DNA of 64,000 bases from Candidatus Cloacimonetes bacterium HGW-Cloacimonetes-3 (GTDB lineage Bacteria > Cloacimonadota > Cloacimonadia > Cloacimonadales > Cloacimonadaceae). The notes beneath the pieces were generated by a model that was given only the letters and a program-made list of their open reading frames with translations, was not told the DNA's origin and did not search any database. The stretch covers positions 83,563 to 147,562 of the forward strand of contig PHBO01000011.1 in NCBI GenBank assembly GCA_002840645.1, given 5' to 3'. A program made the translations under genes and the position numbers. How positions within the stretch are numbered: position 1 is the first letter of the stretch; each line of letters begins with the position of its first letter. Positions 52,727 through 62,377 of the stretch are shown in pieces.

Positions 52727-53494
52727 ATGCGAAAGATTATCATTGCCGGCAACTGGAAGATGAACAAGGGATTAGCCGAAACCCGTGAGTTTGTTAGCTC
52801 CGTGGTTTATGCCCTTATCAACATTAGATCGAATCGGGTGTTGCCGCTTATTGCGCCTGCTTATCCGTTTTTACATGAAGCACTTAGGGAAAGAGGCGGT
52901 TCTGCGCTACAGATTGCCGCTCAGGATGTGTCCCTGAATAATGACGGCGCATTTACCGGCGAGGTTTCGGTAAGTATGCTGGCTTCACTTGGGATAAAGT
53001 ACTGCATAATCGGCCATTCCGAACGCAGGCAATATCACGGAGAAACCGACAGTTCCGTGAGAGTAAAGATGTTGAAGCTGTTCGAACAGAAGATCACACC
53101 CATCGTGTGCATAGGTGAATCCCTTGCCCAACGCGATGCAGATCAGACTTCCGGCGTTATTATCAGCCAGTTAAACGGGTGTCTTAGTGAGATTCCGCTG
53201 GTAACCGGCACGGAAATTATCATAGCATACGAGCCTGTGTGGGCAATCGGCACAGGACGCACCGCCACACCGCAGCAGGCACAGGAAGTGCATGCCCTCA
53301 TCCGCAAATGGCTGGTGGAAAACTATGCTCCTGCAGTGGCAGAGAATATGCCAATCCTTTATGGAGGCAGCGTTAAGCCGGATAATCTGGTAGAGTTGCT
53401 GGCTTGTGAGGATATTGATGGCGGGCTGATCGGCGGAGCGTCACTTAAGGCGGAGGATTTTCTGGCTATGGTGAAGATAGGCTCTAACAATTGA
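52727..53494 (+). CDS. tpiA: Triosephosphate isomerase
   Basis: This enzyme interconverts dihydroxyacetone phosphate and glyceraldehyde 3-phosphate in glycolysis. The ATG at 52727 gives the standard start MRKIIIAGNWKMNKG; a GTG 12 bases upstream overlaps the GAGG box. 255 residues. The active-site Lys (NWKMN), His (IIGHSERR) and Glu (AYEPVWAIGTG) and the phosphate loop (YGGSVKPDN, GGLIGGASL) are intact. It heads the long plus-strand run that ends at 63.9 kb. Confidence 0.96.
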   Translation: MRKIIIAGNWKMNKGLAETREFVSSVVYALINIRSNRVLPLIAPAYPFLHEALRERGGSALQIAAQDVSLNNDGAFTGEVSVSMLASLGIKYCIIGHSERRQYHGETDSSVRVKMLKLFEQKITPIVCIGESLAQRDADQTSGVIISQLNGCLSEIPLVTGTEIIIAYEPVWAIGTGRTATPQQAQEVHALIRKWLVENYAPAVAENMPILYGGSVKPDNLVELLACEDIDGGLIGGASLKAEDFLAMVKIGSNN

Positions 53495-53524
53495 GAATTG
53501 AAAATTGAGTATGGAGAATTTAAG

Positions 53525-54799
53525 ATGATAGATATCAAGTTTATCCGCAATAATGTGGAGCAGGTGCGCGAGGCGATCCGTAACAAGAACGAAAAGGCAG
53601 ATATTGTCGCGCTATTGGCGATAGATGAAACACGCAGGAAACTGCAATTCGAATTTGACAACCTGAAATCCAGACAGAACAACGTTTCACAGACCATTGC
53701 CCGCAAGAAGAAAGCCGGCGAAGATGCTGCAACTGAGCTGAAAGACATGAGCACCGTAGCAGAAGAGATAAAGCAAATATCCGCTGCGCTTTCCGCATCC
53801 AATACCGAGCTGGAAGCCCTGCTGCTAACCATTCCCAATATCCCTCAGCCGGAAGTGCCTGTGGGGCGCGATGAAAGTGCCAATACGGTGGAGCGGATAT
53901 GGGGCAAGCCTCCTGTGTTCACTTTTGAACCCAAAGATCATCTGGAAATTGCCAATAACAACCACTATCTGGATTTACCGCGCGGTGCCAAGATAAGCGG
54001 CAGCGGATTTCCTATTTACACCGGACAGGGAGCAAGACTGGAACGGGCTTTGATAAGCTTTATGCTGGAATTCCACCTGCAAAAGCACGATTATGAGGAA
54101 CTGATGGTACCCCTGATGGTGAACCGCAAGACGATGACCGGAACGGGACAACTGCCCAAGCTTGAAGAAGATATGTATCACGTAAACGAGGATGATCTGT
54201 TCCTTATCCCCACGGCGGAAGTACCAGTTACGAATTTTTACGCCGATGAGGTGCTGAGCTATAAAGACATCCCGAAGTGTTTTGTGTCATACACTCCCTG
54301 CTTCAGACGCGAAGCAGGCTCTTACGGCAAGGATACCAAGGGTTTGCAGCGGTTGCACCAGTTCAATAAAGTGGAGATGGTGCGCTTTGTAGAGCCGGAG
54401 AAATCTGCTGAAGCGCTGGAAGAAATGCTGTGCAACGCAGAGGCAATTTTGCAGGCATTTGGCTTGCATTACCGGGTGCTGAACCTCTGCACCGGCGATA
54501 CCAGCTTTGCCTCGCAGCGAACTTATGATCTGGAAGTGTGGGCTCCCGGCTCGCAGAAGTACCTGGAAGTGTCCTCGGTAAGTAACTTTGGCGAATTTCA
54601 GACACGACGCGCCAATATCCGCTATAAAGACAGCAGCGGAAAGGTGCGGCATTTGCACACCCTGAACGGCTCCGGACTTGCAACTCCGCGCCTGATGATA
54701 GCCCTGCTGGAAACATATCAGCAAGCAGACGGCAGCTTTAAGGCACCGGATGTGCTGAAGCCATGGCTGGAAATTAATCTGAAAGAGAGACAACTATGA
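53525..54799 (+). CDS. serS: Seryl-tRNA synthetase
   Basis: This 424-residue class II synthetase charges tRNA-Ser. The ATG at 53525 (MIDIKFIRNN) follows GGAG; an earlier in-frame ATG at 53498 would add nine residues and lacks the standard start. An N-terminal coiled-coil arm (residues 30-100) grips the tRNA long variable arm. Motif 2 (CFRREAGSYGKDTKGLQRLH) and motif 3 (NGSGLATPRLMIALLE) are intact. The gap to tpiA is 30 bp and carries an AATTGAGAAT-type repeat. The stop overlaps the next start (ATGA). Confidence 0.96.
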   Translation: MIDIKFIRNNVEQVREAIRNKNEKADIVALLAIDETRRKLQFEFDNLKSRQNNVSQTIARKKKAGEDAATELKDMSTVAEEIKQISAALSASNTELEALLLTIPNIPQPEVPVGRDESANTVERIWGKPPVFTFEPKDHLEIANNNHYLDLPRGAKISGSGFPIYTGQGARLERALISFMLEFHLQKHDYEELMVPLMVNRKTMTGTGQLPKLEEDMYHVNEDDLFLIPTAEVPVTNFYADEVLSYKDIPKCFVSYTPCFRREAGSYGKDTKGLQRLHQFNKVEMVRFVEPEKSAEALEEMLCNAEAILQAFGLHYRVLNLCTGDTSFASQRTYDLEVWAPGSQKYLEVSSVSNFGEFQTRRANIRYKDSSGKVRHLHTLNGSGLATPRLMIALLETYQQADGSFKAPDVLKPWLEINLKERQL

Positions 54800-57363
54800 G
54801 AAGAGTATATTATTCGGTGTTCCTTGCTCTTGCCCTGTTGCTTGCGGGTTCTTTATCCGCCAAGCATTCGGATGATTACGTGATCGGAACCTATTCATAC
54901 ATAAAAAGCAGCTTTCCCTTCTTTTACCAAAACAGAGAGTTATTGTGCCAATATTTGAACGAGATGGGCTATAACAGCAACATTATCGAAACTGATATCA
55001 GGGACAATGATATAGCCGGACTTCTGGAGTTATTGGATAGATATAAAATAGATGCATGGGTGTCGGATCGAGGCTTCAGTAAGGATCCTGAAAACATGTT
55101 TCGCTATTCCATATCCCCATTAACAACATCCAGTTACCTTCGCTTTGAAGCAGAATATGCTGACGAAAGCGATGTAAATAAAGGAGATTCGAAACAAAGC
55201 CGTTACTGGTATTCTGCCCGTTCGGATTCATATTTCACTCGGGTTGGGAAAATCGCCAAGAACAAAGATGCTTCCAATGGCAATACTTGGATAGCTTCGC
55301 GGGACACGGATAAAGCCGGCTGTTTATTTACTGACCTTAGATATCGCTGGCCCAACCGCAATGGATATTATGTAAGGGTTGGCTACGAACTTCATAGCTA
55401 TCAAAAGAATCCTCCTAACTATGAGGGAGATTATGTATGGCTAAAATACCGTTTTAAACTTAGTAATCCAAAACCCGATCTAAAACCCGAAGATCCGTTA
55501 TTATCTTTTCAGTTAGCGGGTTTTACATTGCTTTTGGGCAACTTTGACCGCGTTGCTACTCCTGTAGATTTGATAGCGGGTGGTAAGAAACAGGAGGAAG
55601 TGTTCTTAACTTATGGGGATTTAAACAAATTAAGCAAAAAAGATGACTACATCGATTATGAGCTTCGAGTAGCATACAAAGACTTGATTGATGCTAATCT
55701 TTTAACAGCAGACCTGGATGATAACCCTGCCACAACGCCATCTCCGTCAGTTATGAAAATCTCTAACTTGAATCCCAGAGTTTTTTGGCATGCAAACTGT
55801 GATGTAGAATTGGACTATGTAGAAGTTAGGGATCAGATTAGCTATGAACTTCAATACGAAAAGGATACATGCGAAGCCGGAGTTATGAAACGTGCAAAAA
55901 TGATCAAAGATCAAAGCCCCGGCAATCTATCCGGTTTCTATTCTTTCGACGAGCCGTTTCAGGGGCAGTTCGATAGTTTTAACAAAGTGCAGGATATGCT
56001 TCTGAAAGAGAATCTGTCCATGTTCAGTGCTACCTATGATTATCAGCACACCAATATAACTATAGACGCCCAAAATAAACAATACTACAGTCATATGGAG
56101 GCATTTCAGGAAGAGGCGAAACCAAAGATATTTGCCCCTGATATTTACCCGATTACACCCAAAATGAAGTTTAACCCCTCCAAAGATGCACAACAAGATG
56201 AGCGGTTTATCCAGAAAGTAATCGATGATAAGCTGTTAAAAGTGTATCAAATGGGTAAAACATACACTATGCAAGATACTACCAGAAAGTTCTATCCGAT
56301 AGTACAAGTTTTTGGAAGATGGGCAAAAGGGATAGAGAACGAGAAAGACTACTGGGCATTGTGGATATTACCTCCCTATGCAACTCAAAAAGCACTTCTA
56401 TACTTACCTCTATGCTACGGTGCCGATGGTATATTTCATTATCGGTTTCAGGCATTTCAAACCAAGGATGGATACGGTGATTATGTAGGATTAGCCGCAG
56501 CCCAACAAGGTAATAGCTATGCTGCCCCGGTTGCCACACAGCCAACTATGGATGCTATTATAGATACCAATCCCAAGGTGTTTACCTACGGGAAACTGAT
56601 TAAGAAAATGAGATGGCTTGGCTCGGATACTATTATGAGCAAGGTATCCAAAGCTATTGCAGCTCCCCGGCAATCAATGATTAAAGAAGCATATGTGCAG
56701 GAAGATACTGGTGCTCTTTATGACGGATACATCCAAACGGGATACTACCTGGATGACAGTGATAATCCTTACTTGATGCTGGTTAATCGCCGGGGTAACT
56801 ACTTTGTTCCCGGAAAGCAGCTTGAAGAAGTAAATGTCCATTCCAGCCAATATGATACATATTTTCCCCAGGCTGCTTCACAGACCATAGTATTTGAACT
56901 GGATAAACAAACAGTGGATAGATACGGCAGCTTCCCCGGATTTTATGACCCCGCTGATAGCGTGCTTTATCACTCTTCAAACGGTATCATTAATTTGGAG
57001 ATCGAGGCTGGAGAAGGAAAGCTGTTGCAGATGATGGGAACACTGCCAGAGACTTTTAAGGGCAAAGCCATGCTCCCGGGCAAAACGGTTCTATCCGGCA
57101 AGATTGAGCTTCAGAAAGGCTCCAAATTGATTCTAAGCGAGAACAGTAATCTTGTATTATTACCCGGCACGCAACTGATCATTCCGGATAAAAGCAGCAT
57201 AGTCCTGGATGGCAAGATAGAGCTAATGGGTGATGCTATGCTTATCGTGAATGGCAAATGGAAAACCAAATCTCCCGAGATTACAAGTGCGGAGAACGCA
57301 CAGTTCATTACTAATACGCCCCCTCACAGAGGGTTCTTTAAGCGTTTGTTCGGCTGTAAATAA
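54796..57363 (+). CDS. Secreted glycoside-hydrolase-like protein with beta-repeat tail
   Basis: This 855-residue protein has signal peptide MRRVYYSVFLALALLLAGSLSA. The middle (about 370-620) looks like a TIM-barrel glycosidase: GFYSFDEPFQGQFDSFNKVQ, FAPDIYPITPKM, then YLPLCYGADGIFHYRFQAF, where SFDEP could hold a catalytic acid. The last 110 residues form short regular beta repeats (GKIELQKGSKLILSENSN, VLLPGTQLIIPDKSSIVLDG), like a beta-helix or filament tip. The family is not certain. The neighbouring Wzz-like gene 6 bp downstream suggests a role with surface polysaccharide. Confidence 0.6.
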   Translation: MRRVYYSVFLALALLLAGSLSAKHSDDYVIGTYSYIKSSFPFFYQNRELLCQYLNEMGYNSNIIETDIRDNDIAGLLELLDRYKIDAWVSDRGFSKDPENMFRYSISPLTTSSYLRFEAEYADESDVNKGDSKQSRYWYSARSDSYFTRVGKIAKNKDASNGNTWIASRDTDKAGCLFTDLRYRWPNRNGYYVRVGYELHSYQKNPPNYEGDYVWLKYRFKLSNPKPDLKPEDPLLSFQLAGFTLLLGNFDRVATPVDLIAGGKKQEEVFLTYGDLNKLSKKDDYIDYELRVAYKDLIDANLLTADLDDNPATTPSPSVMKISNLNPRVFWHANCDVELDYVEVRDQISYELQYEKDTCEAGVMKRAKMIKDQSPGNLSGFYSFDEPFQGQFDSFNKVQDMLLKENLSMFSATYDYQHTNITIDAQNKQYYSHMEAFQEEAKPKIFAPDIYPITPKMKFNPSKDAQQDERFIQKVIDDKLLKVYQMGKTYTMQDTTRKFYPIVQVFGRWAKGIENEKDYWALWILPPYATQKALLYLPLCYGADGIFHYRFQAFQTKDGYGDYVGLAAAQQGNSYAAPVATQPTMDAIIDTNPKVFTYGKLIKKMRWLGSDTIMSKVSKAIAAPRQSMIKEAYVQEDTGALYDGYIQTGYYLDDSDNPYLMLVNRRGNYFVPGKQLEEVNVHSSQYDTYFPQAASQTIVFELDKQTVDRYGSFPGFYDPADSVLYHSSNGIINLEIEAGEGKLLQMMGTLPETFKGKAMLPGKTVLSGKIELQKGSKLILSENSNLVLLPGTQLIIPDKSSIVLDGKIELMGDAMLIVNGKWKTKSPEITSAENAQFITNTPPHRGFFKRLFGCK

Positions 57364-57369
57364 GGATAT

Positions 57370-58545
57370 ATGATGGAACATAATCGCATAGATATCTTCG
57401 AACTGCTCCGCATCATGTATGCATCCCGCAAGCTTATTATTGCGATTGTGGCAGTGGTAGCAGTGGCGGCTGTAGCTTACAGCTTGTTGACCCCGCAGAT
57501 ATTCAGCTCTAATGCCAGCTTTTATGCAGTAGGCGAGAACATCAACCAATTGCCCTTTGATATTCCCGGTTTATCCGGCATCACATCCAGCTTGTTAGGC
57601 AATGATGGCTCGCCAAAAGAAGCGAATTTTATTGAAGTTATGGAATCACGTACCTTTGCTGAGGACGTGATCCGCAAGTTTAATCTTGTTGATTACTTTG
57701 AGCTTACAAATAGTGATTCTCTGCGTAATATGGATGATGCCCTCAAGAAGCTCTCTGAGAATATCATGAAATTCGGTTATCAGGATGCTACCGGGCTCTT
57801 ACATGTGAAAGCAAGCACTAAAAGCAAGCAACTCTCATTTGATATAGTTAACTACTATCTGCTGAAGTTGGATGAATACAACCGAAACCAAAAAGTAACT
57901 CAGAGCAAACTGAACCGGCAGTTTCTGGAACAGCGTGTGAAGGAAACCAAAGCAACTCTGGACTCCCTGATAATTGTGAACCAGAAGTTCCAGGAAGGGA
58001 CCAAAGCAATTCAGCTGGAAAGTCAGGCAAAAGCGATAATAGATTCCTATGGTGCTGTGATTGCAGAGAAAATGAAGCTGGAGATAGAACTGGAATTGGC
58101 GAAGGCAAATTATGGAGCGGGAAGCCCGCTGTTAAATAATCTGGAAATTAGAAAAGCCGGGTTGGAAAAACAGATTAAAGGCTTAGAGCTTAGTGGCAAT
58201 TCGCCAGAGTATCTGATAAACATAGGTAAGATACCTGAAGTTTCTTCTCAGTATGCCAAAATCCAAATGAGCATGGAGGTTTACAAAGCACTATACAGCT
58301 ATCTGTATCCTCAATACGAAGCAGCAAGACTATCCGAATTACGCGACATGCCTTCCATAGAATTGCTTGATAATCCTCGTCTGGCAGGCCGTCGTGAGAG
58401 TCCCAAACGGGCTATAATATGTATCCTTGCCACGCTTGCAGCCTTTATCTTTGCTGTTGCCGTAGTTATGTTAAAAGAGGTTGTTGTGCGAAACCGGCTC
58501 CGCCTGCGTCAGATACTATCGCTCCCTACAGATGAAAAGCAATGA
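57370..58545 (+). CDS. Wzz-like polysaccharide chain-length regulator / co-polymerase
   Basis: This 391-residue protein has two membrane spans, near residues 18-38 (KLIIAIVAVVAVAAVAYSLL) and near 340-362 (RAIICILATLAAFIFAVAVV). The periplasmic part between them is mostly coiled coil. DNPRLAGRRESPKR just before the second span matches the proline-rich segment of Wzz/GNVR proteins. These set the length of O-antigen or exopolysaccharide. No kinase domain is attached. An ATG codon pair at 57370/57373 makes the start slightly uncertain. Confidence 0.85.
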   Translation: MMEHNRIDIFELLRIMYASRKLIIAIVAVVAVAAVAYSLLTPQIFSSNASFYAVGENINQLPFDIPGLSGITSSLLGNDGSPKEANFIEVMESRTFAEDVIRKFNLVDYFELTNSDSLRNMDDALKKLSENIMKFGYQDATGLLHVKASTKSKQLSFDIVNYYLLKLDEYNRNQKVTQSKLNRQFLEQRVKETKATLDSLIIVNQKFQEGTKAIQLESQAKAIIDSYGAVIAEKMKLEIELELAKANYGAGSPLLNNLEIRKAGLEKQIKGLELSGNSPEYLINIGKIPEVSSQYAKIQMSMEVYKALYSYLYPQYEAARLSELRDMPSIELLDNPRLAGRRESPKRAIICILATLAAFIFAVAVVMLKEVVVRNRLRLRQILSLPTDEKQ

Positions 58546-59309
58546 AAGATTTTCAAGCATTATTAGATATTTTGGCGATGCTGCGCAATCCTGATAACGG
58601 CTGTCCCTGGGATATCAAACAAACCCGCGAATCTTTAGTACCCAATTTTATCGAAGAGCTTTATGAGGCTGTGGAAGCTATCGAAGCTCGGGATATGGAC
58701 GATTTGAAAGAGGAACTGGGAGATTTACTGTTACACATTGTGTTTCAGGCGCAGATTTCTGCCGAGGAAGGGCTGTGGGATATGAGTGATGTGCTTCAGG
58801 CAATTAACGCCAAGCTGGTACGCAGACATCCCCATGTTTTTGGAGAGCAGGTTCTTGCCGATGCTGATGCTGTTAAAATGAACTGGGAACGCATCAAAAA
58901 GAAAGAAAAGACCGAGCGCATTTCCGTGTTGGACGGCATTCCCCTTGCCATGCCTGCACTTATCCAAGCGCAGCGCACTCAGGAAAAAGCCGCCTCAGTG
59001 GGTTTTGACTGGCCTGATATCAAGCCTGTGCTGGAAAAGCTGGATGAAGAGCGCGAAGAGCTGTACGAAGCACTTGCCATTGGCGACGAAGAAATGGTAA
59101 AAGAAGAACTGGGTGATATGATCTTCACTCTGGTTAATCTTGCTCGTAAACTGCATATAGATTCGGAAGCAGCCTTAAAGGATTGCACCCGTAAATTCAC
59201 CCGACGCTTCCACAGTATCGAAGCACACTATAAGAATAGCGGAGCAGACATCAATGAAGCAAGCCTTGAAGAACTCGATTCCCACTGGGAAAAAGCAAAA
59301 GAGCGTTAA
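58542..59309 (+). CDS. mazG: Nucleoside triphosphate pyrophosphohydrolase
   Basis: This 255-residue enzyme hydrolyses (d)NTPs to NMPs and pyrophosphate in nucleotide-pool cleaning. Two MazG domains are seen. The first has GCPWDIKQTRESLVPNFIEELYEA with the EExxE-like metal site and DDLKEELGDLLLHIVFQA. The second has VEREELYEAL-like and EELGDMIFTLVNLARKL segments. It starts inside the stop of the Wzz-like gene (ATGA) and its last 56 bases overlap the next gene in another frame. Confidence 0.93.
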   Translation: MKDFQALLDILAMLRNPDNGCPWDIKQTRESLVPNFIEELYEAVEAIEARDMDDLKEELGDLLLHIVFQAQISAEEGLWDMSDVLQAINAKLVRRHPHVFGEQVLADADAVKMNWERIKKKEKTERISVLDGIPLAMPALIQAQRTQEKAASVGFDWPDIKPVLEKLDEEREELYEALAIGDEEMVKEELGDMIFTLVNLARKLHIDSEAALKDCTRKFTRRFHSIEAHYKNSGADINEASLEELDSHWEKAKER

Positions 59310-60810
59310 TCTGTTCAACCGGCTGCGGTTCTTTTTGATCGTTGGCAGCCTTACTATCTTCGTTTTCTTTGCGGGCTATATCCAGGTACTTATCAAGCAG
59401 GCAAAGATAGAGCAGGAGTATGTTCCCCGCATCTTTGCACAGTATATTGCCTATACCGATACCTACTTGCGTTCAGCGGAGCTGTATGCGCAATTGCTTA
59501 CAGAAGTAAGCTCCAAATATCTGCAATTCAGTGCCAGCCGGGATTTCCAGCAGAATCTATGGGATTACATCAGCACAGAATTCATGCAGGAAAACCCCAT
59601 CCCCGTTATCATAACTGATTCCTCATTCCAGCCCCAGATGTGGAAAAACGTTAGTGTTCCCACAGACACCCTTTTCTCCGAACTCTCCCTTTCTTCACGC
59701 AAAAAACTGGAGAACCTGATGCGGGTGATGATCCAGGCACCCTTAACAAACGAGGGGGAAGTAAGCGGCTATGCTTATTACAGCAAGCCGATTTCTTTCG
59801 AGCAGTTTATCAAGAATGTAAATTACTCCATCATCGTAACCGACCGTTATAAACAGCCCTTGTTCTGGCGCAACGTAGATTTACCGGAAACCTCGGATTA
59901 TTACAAGATGAGCACCGAACAACAGCAAAAACTGGCACACAGCATCAGTTTGATGGACGAAATCCCCCTTTCCAACCAGGCAGACAGCCTTGGCTACATC
60001 TATTTCTCCACTCCCAAATCCCTATCCTACATACGCTACATCGTTATCCTGGAGCTAATTCTGGCATTTATGGTTATCTTCTTTGGCAGTTACGGTCTCT
60101 TCCTCTTACGCCGCACCGAAAAGGATACCCTCTGGATTGGATTGGCAAAGGAAACTGCACATCAGTTCGGCACGCCTATCACATCACTTATGGGCTGGAT
60201 AGACTATCTGAAGGAATCCTCTCCCGATGGCACCGAGCGCAATGTGCCCCAGATTGTGGAGCACATGACTGCGGATCTTAATCACCTGCGCAACATTGCT
60301 TCCCGCTTCGGCAAGGTAGGCAGCATGACCAAGCTGGAACCCCATGATGTGCACCTTATCTTAGCCCAGACTGTGGATTATTTCAGTTACCGCATGCCTC
60401 ATCTGGGCAAACGCATAGATATTCACTTAATTAGCAAAATAGAGGGTGTTAAAGTGCTCCTTGATGCAGAGCTGTTCAAATGGACACTGGAAAACCTGAT
60501 CAAAAACTGCGTGGATGCCATGAGCAACAAAGGTGGAAACATAATCATCACCGCCACCCAAAGGCAGCCATGGATATACATCCATATCCGCGATGAGGGG
60601 AAAGGTATTCCCCGTAACCGGTGGAAACGCATTTTCGATCCCGGTGTCACCACCAAGACCCGTGGCTGGGGCTTGGGACTAAGCCTGGCAAAAAGGATTA
60701 TCGAAGAATATCATAACGGTTTTATCAAAGTGGTGCAAAGCACTCCAGATGAGGGCAGCACCTTCGAGATTAAGCTTCCAGCACAACCTATACGCAAGGA
60801 GAAATTATGA
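59254..60810 (+). CDS. Membrane sensor histidine kinase
   Basis: This 518-residue protein starts 56 bases inside mazG, after GGAG. Two spans (about 23-45 and 265-288) bracket a 220-residue periplasmic region with two similar halves (PIPVIITDSSFQPQMWKNV and NYSIIVTDRYKQPLFWRNV), suggesting duplicated sensor modules. The H-box is ETAHQFGTPITSLMGW, a divergent form with GTP after the His. The N-box NLIKNCVDAM and DEGKGIP and GLGLSLAKRIIEEY are complete. No response regulator is adjacent. Confidence 0.9.
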   Translation: MKQALKNSIPTGKKQKSVNLFNRLRFFLIVGSLTIFVFFAGYIQVLIKQAKIEQEYVPRIFAQYIAYTDTYLRSAELYAQLLTEVSSKYLQFSASRDFQQNLWDYISTEFMQENPIPVIITDSSFQPQMWKNVSVPTDTLFSELSLSSRKKLENLMRVMIQAPLTNEGEVSGYAYYSKPISFEQFIKNVNYSIIVTDRYKQPLFWRNVDLPETSDYYKMSTEQQQKLAHSISLMDEIPLSNQADSLGYIYFSTPKSLSYIRYIVILELILAFMVIFFGSYGLFLLRRTEKDTLWIGLAKETAHQFGTPITSLMGWIDYLKESSPDGTERNVPQIVEHMTADLNHLRNIASRFGKVGSMTKLEPHDVHLILAQTVDYFSYRMPHLGKRIDIHLISKIEGVKVLLDAELFKWTLENLIKNCVDAMSNKGGNIIITATQRQPWIYIHIRDEGKGIPRNRWKRIFDPGVTTKTRGWGLGLSLAKRIIEEYHNGFIKVVQSTPDEGSTFEIKLPAQPIRKEKL

Positions 60811-62321
60811 GTTCCGTGTTATCTTCCGCTCAGATGAAAGCCATCGACAAACGCACTATTAACGAGTTCGGTCTTCCTGCCCGCATCCTGATGGAAAACG
60901 CCGGCAATGCCTGCGCCGATTACCTGATGAACAACTATCCGGAAATCGAAAATGGAAACGTAATCATTCTGCATGGTTGCGGCAACAACAGCGGTGATGG
61001 CTTTGTGATTGCCCGCAGGTTGTTCCTTGCCGGTATTTATGTGAGGCTTGTGAAAGTTCATGATGCCCCCTTCACGCCGGAGAGTAAGGCAAATTATCAG
61101 CTTTGCGAAAAGCTTGGCATTCCCATGACAGATTACTCCAAACAAACCGAGATCAGCCGGTGGGTAGAGCTGTCCCTGGAAGTTGATATCTTAATAGATG
61201 CTGTGTTTGGCATTGGATTTCACGGGGAACTTAGCGAACCGATAAAACAAGCTTTCAGATTCCCAAAACTGGTATGCGACACTCGCATTGCCATAGATAT
61301 CCCTTCCGGAGTAAACTCTGATACCGGTGTTTGTGCCGATAGTACCTTTGTAGCTACGGAAACTTTGTGTATCCACACTCCAAAGTTTGGGCACATTCTT
61401 TCCAATGGTATTGCATACAGTGGTAAACTAACCATCATTGATATCGGAATTCCCCCCACATACACGGACGATATCCCTCAATACCTGATAGACGAGACTA
61501 ATGTGGAATATCCCGACCGCTTCATGCAAGCCAACAAAGGAAGCTATGGAAGAGTGCTGGTGATAGGCGGTTCTCCCGGATACAGCGGTTCGGTAGTTAT
61601 GGCATCTAAGGCAGCTTTACGCGCCGGAGCCGGCTACTGCTTACTGATGAGCCGCCCGGAAATGGAGGCGCATTACTACCACATCAGCCCGGAGATAATG
61701 TTCCGCCCTGTTCCCGAAGACCCAACCACGGGTTTACCGGACAAGGATAAACTAAGGCAAGCTCTGAAAGAAGCAGACAGCGTGTTGATAGGTTGCGGAC
61801 TGGGTACGGATGATTACGCTCTGTCTTTGTTGCAAACCGCACTACAATACTGCAAATGCCCCTTAGTGGTGGATGCAGATGCCATCAGTCTTATCGCTAA
61901 AAACGAGAGCTTGCAGAAGTATCTGAAACGCAGCAATATCGTCCTTACTCCTCATTTAGGGGAGTTTTCCCGCTTGAGCGGTACGCCAATTATTGACATT
62001 GACAATGATACTGTGGGCGCGCTAAAGAAATACGTGAGAAAAACCAAAGCCCAGATTCTGTTAAAAAACTACACAACCGTGTTCTATAACGGTTTTGGAC
62101 TGCTGTTTAACACCGCCGGAAACGATGGTCTGGCTACCGGGGGCAGCGGGGACGTGCTTGCCGGGATTATTGCTTCCTTTGCCTCACAAGGCTTGGATTT
62201 GCCTCTGGCGGCTATTAATGCTTCATATCTGATGGGCAAAACTGCCGAAATGCTGGCAGAGAAGCGTGAACCTGCCTCTATCCTTCCAAGTGACATTATC
62301 GACAATCTCTTTGTGAAGTAA
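60807..62321 (+). CDS. nnr: Bifunctional NAD(P)HX epimerase/dehydratase
   Basis: This 504-residue protein repairs hydrated NAD(P)H. The N-terminal epimerase (about 1-215) has MENAGNACADY, HGCGNNSGDGFVIARRL and DIPSGVNSDTG. The C-terminal ADP/ATP-dependent dehydratase (about 230-500) has GGSPGYSGSVVMASKAALRAGAG (cut by loops), DADAISLI, LTPHLGEFSRL and the NDGLATGGSGDVLAGII signature. Length and domain order are those of E. coli YjeF/Nnr. It overlaps the kinase stop (ATGA). Confidence 0.95.
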   Translation: MSSVLSSAQMKAIDKRTINEFGLPARILMENAGNACADYLMNNYPEIENGNVIILHGCGNNSGDGFVIARRLFLAGIYVRLVKVHDAPFTPESKANYQLCEKLGIPMTDYSKQTEISRWVELSLEVDILIDAVFGIGFHGELSEPIKQAFRFPKLVCDTRIAIDIPSGVNSDTGVCADSTFVATETLCIHTPKFGHILSNGIAYSGKLTIIDIGIPPTYTDDIPQYLIDETNVEYPDRFMQANKGSYGRVLVIGGSPGYSGSVVMASKAALRAGAGYCLLMSRPEMEAHYYHISPEIMFRPVPEDPTTGLPDKDKLRQALKEADSVLIGCGLGTDDYALSLLQTALQYCKCPLVVDADAISLIAKNESLQKYLKRSNIVLTPHLGEFSRLSGTPIIDIDNDTVGALKKYVRKTKAQILLKNYTTVFYNGFGLLFNTAGNDGLATGGSGDVLAGIIASFASQGLDLPLAAINASYLMGKTAEMLAEKREPASILPSDIIDNLFVK

Positions 62322-62377
62322 GCAGCATCGGCTGCTGCTCTACAGCGAGAGTTATTGAACCTATAAAGGAATTATTT

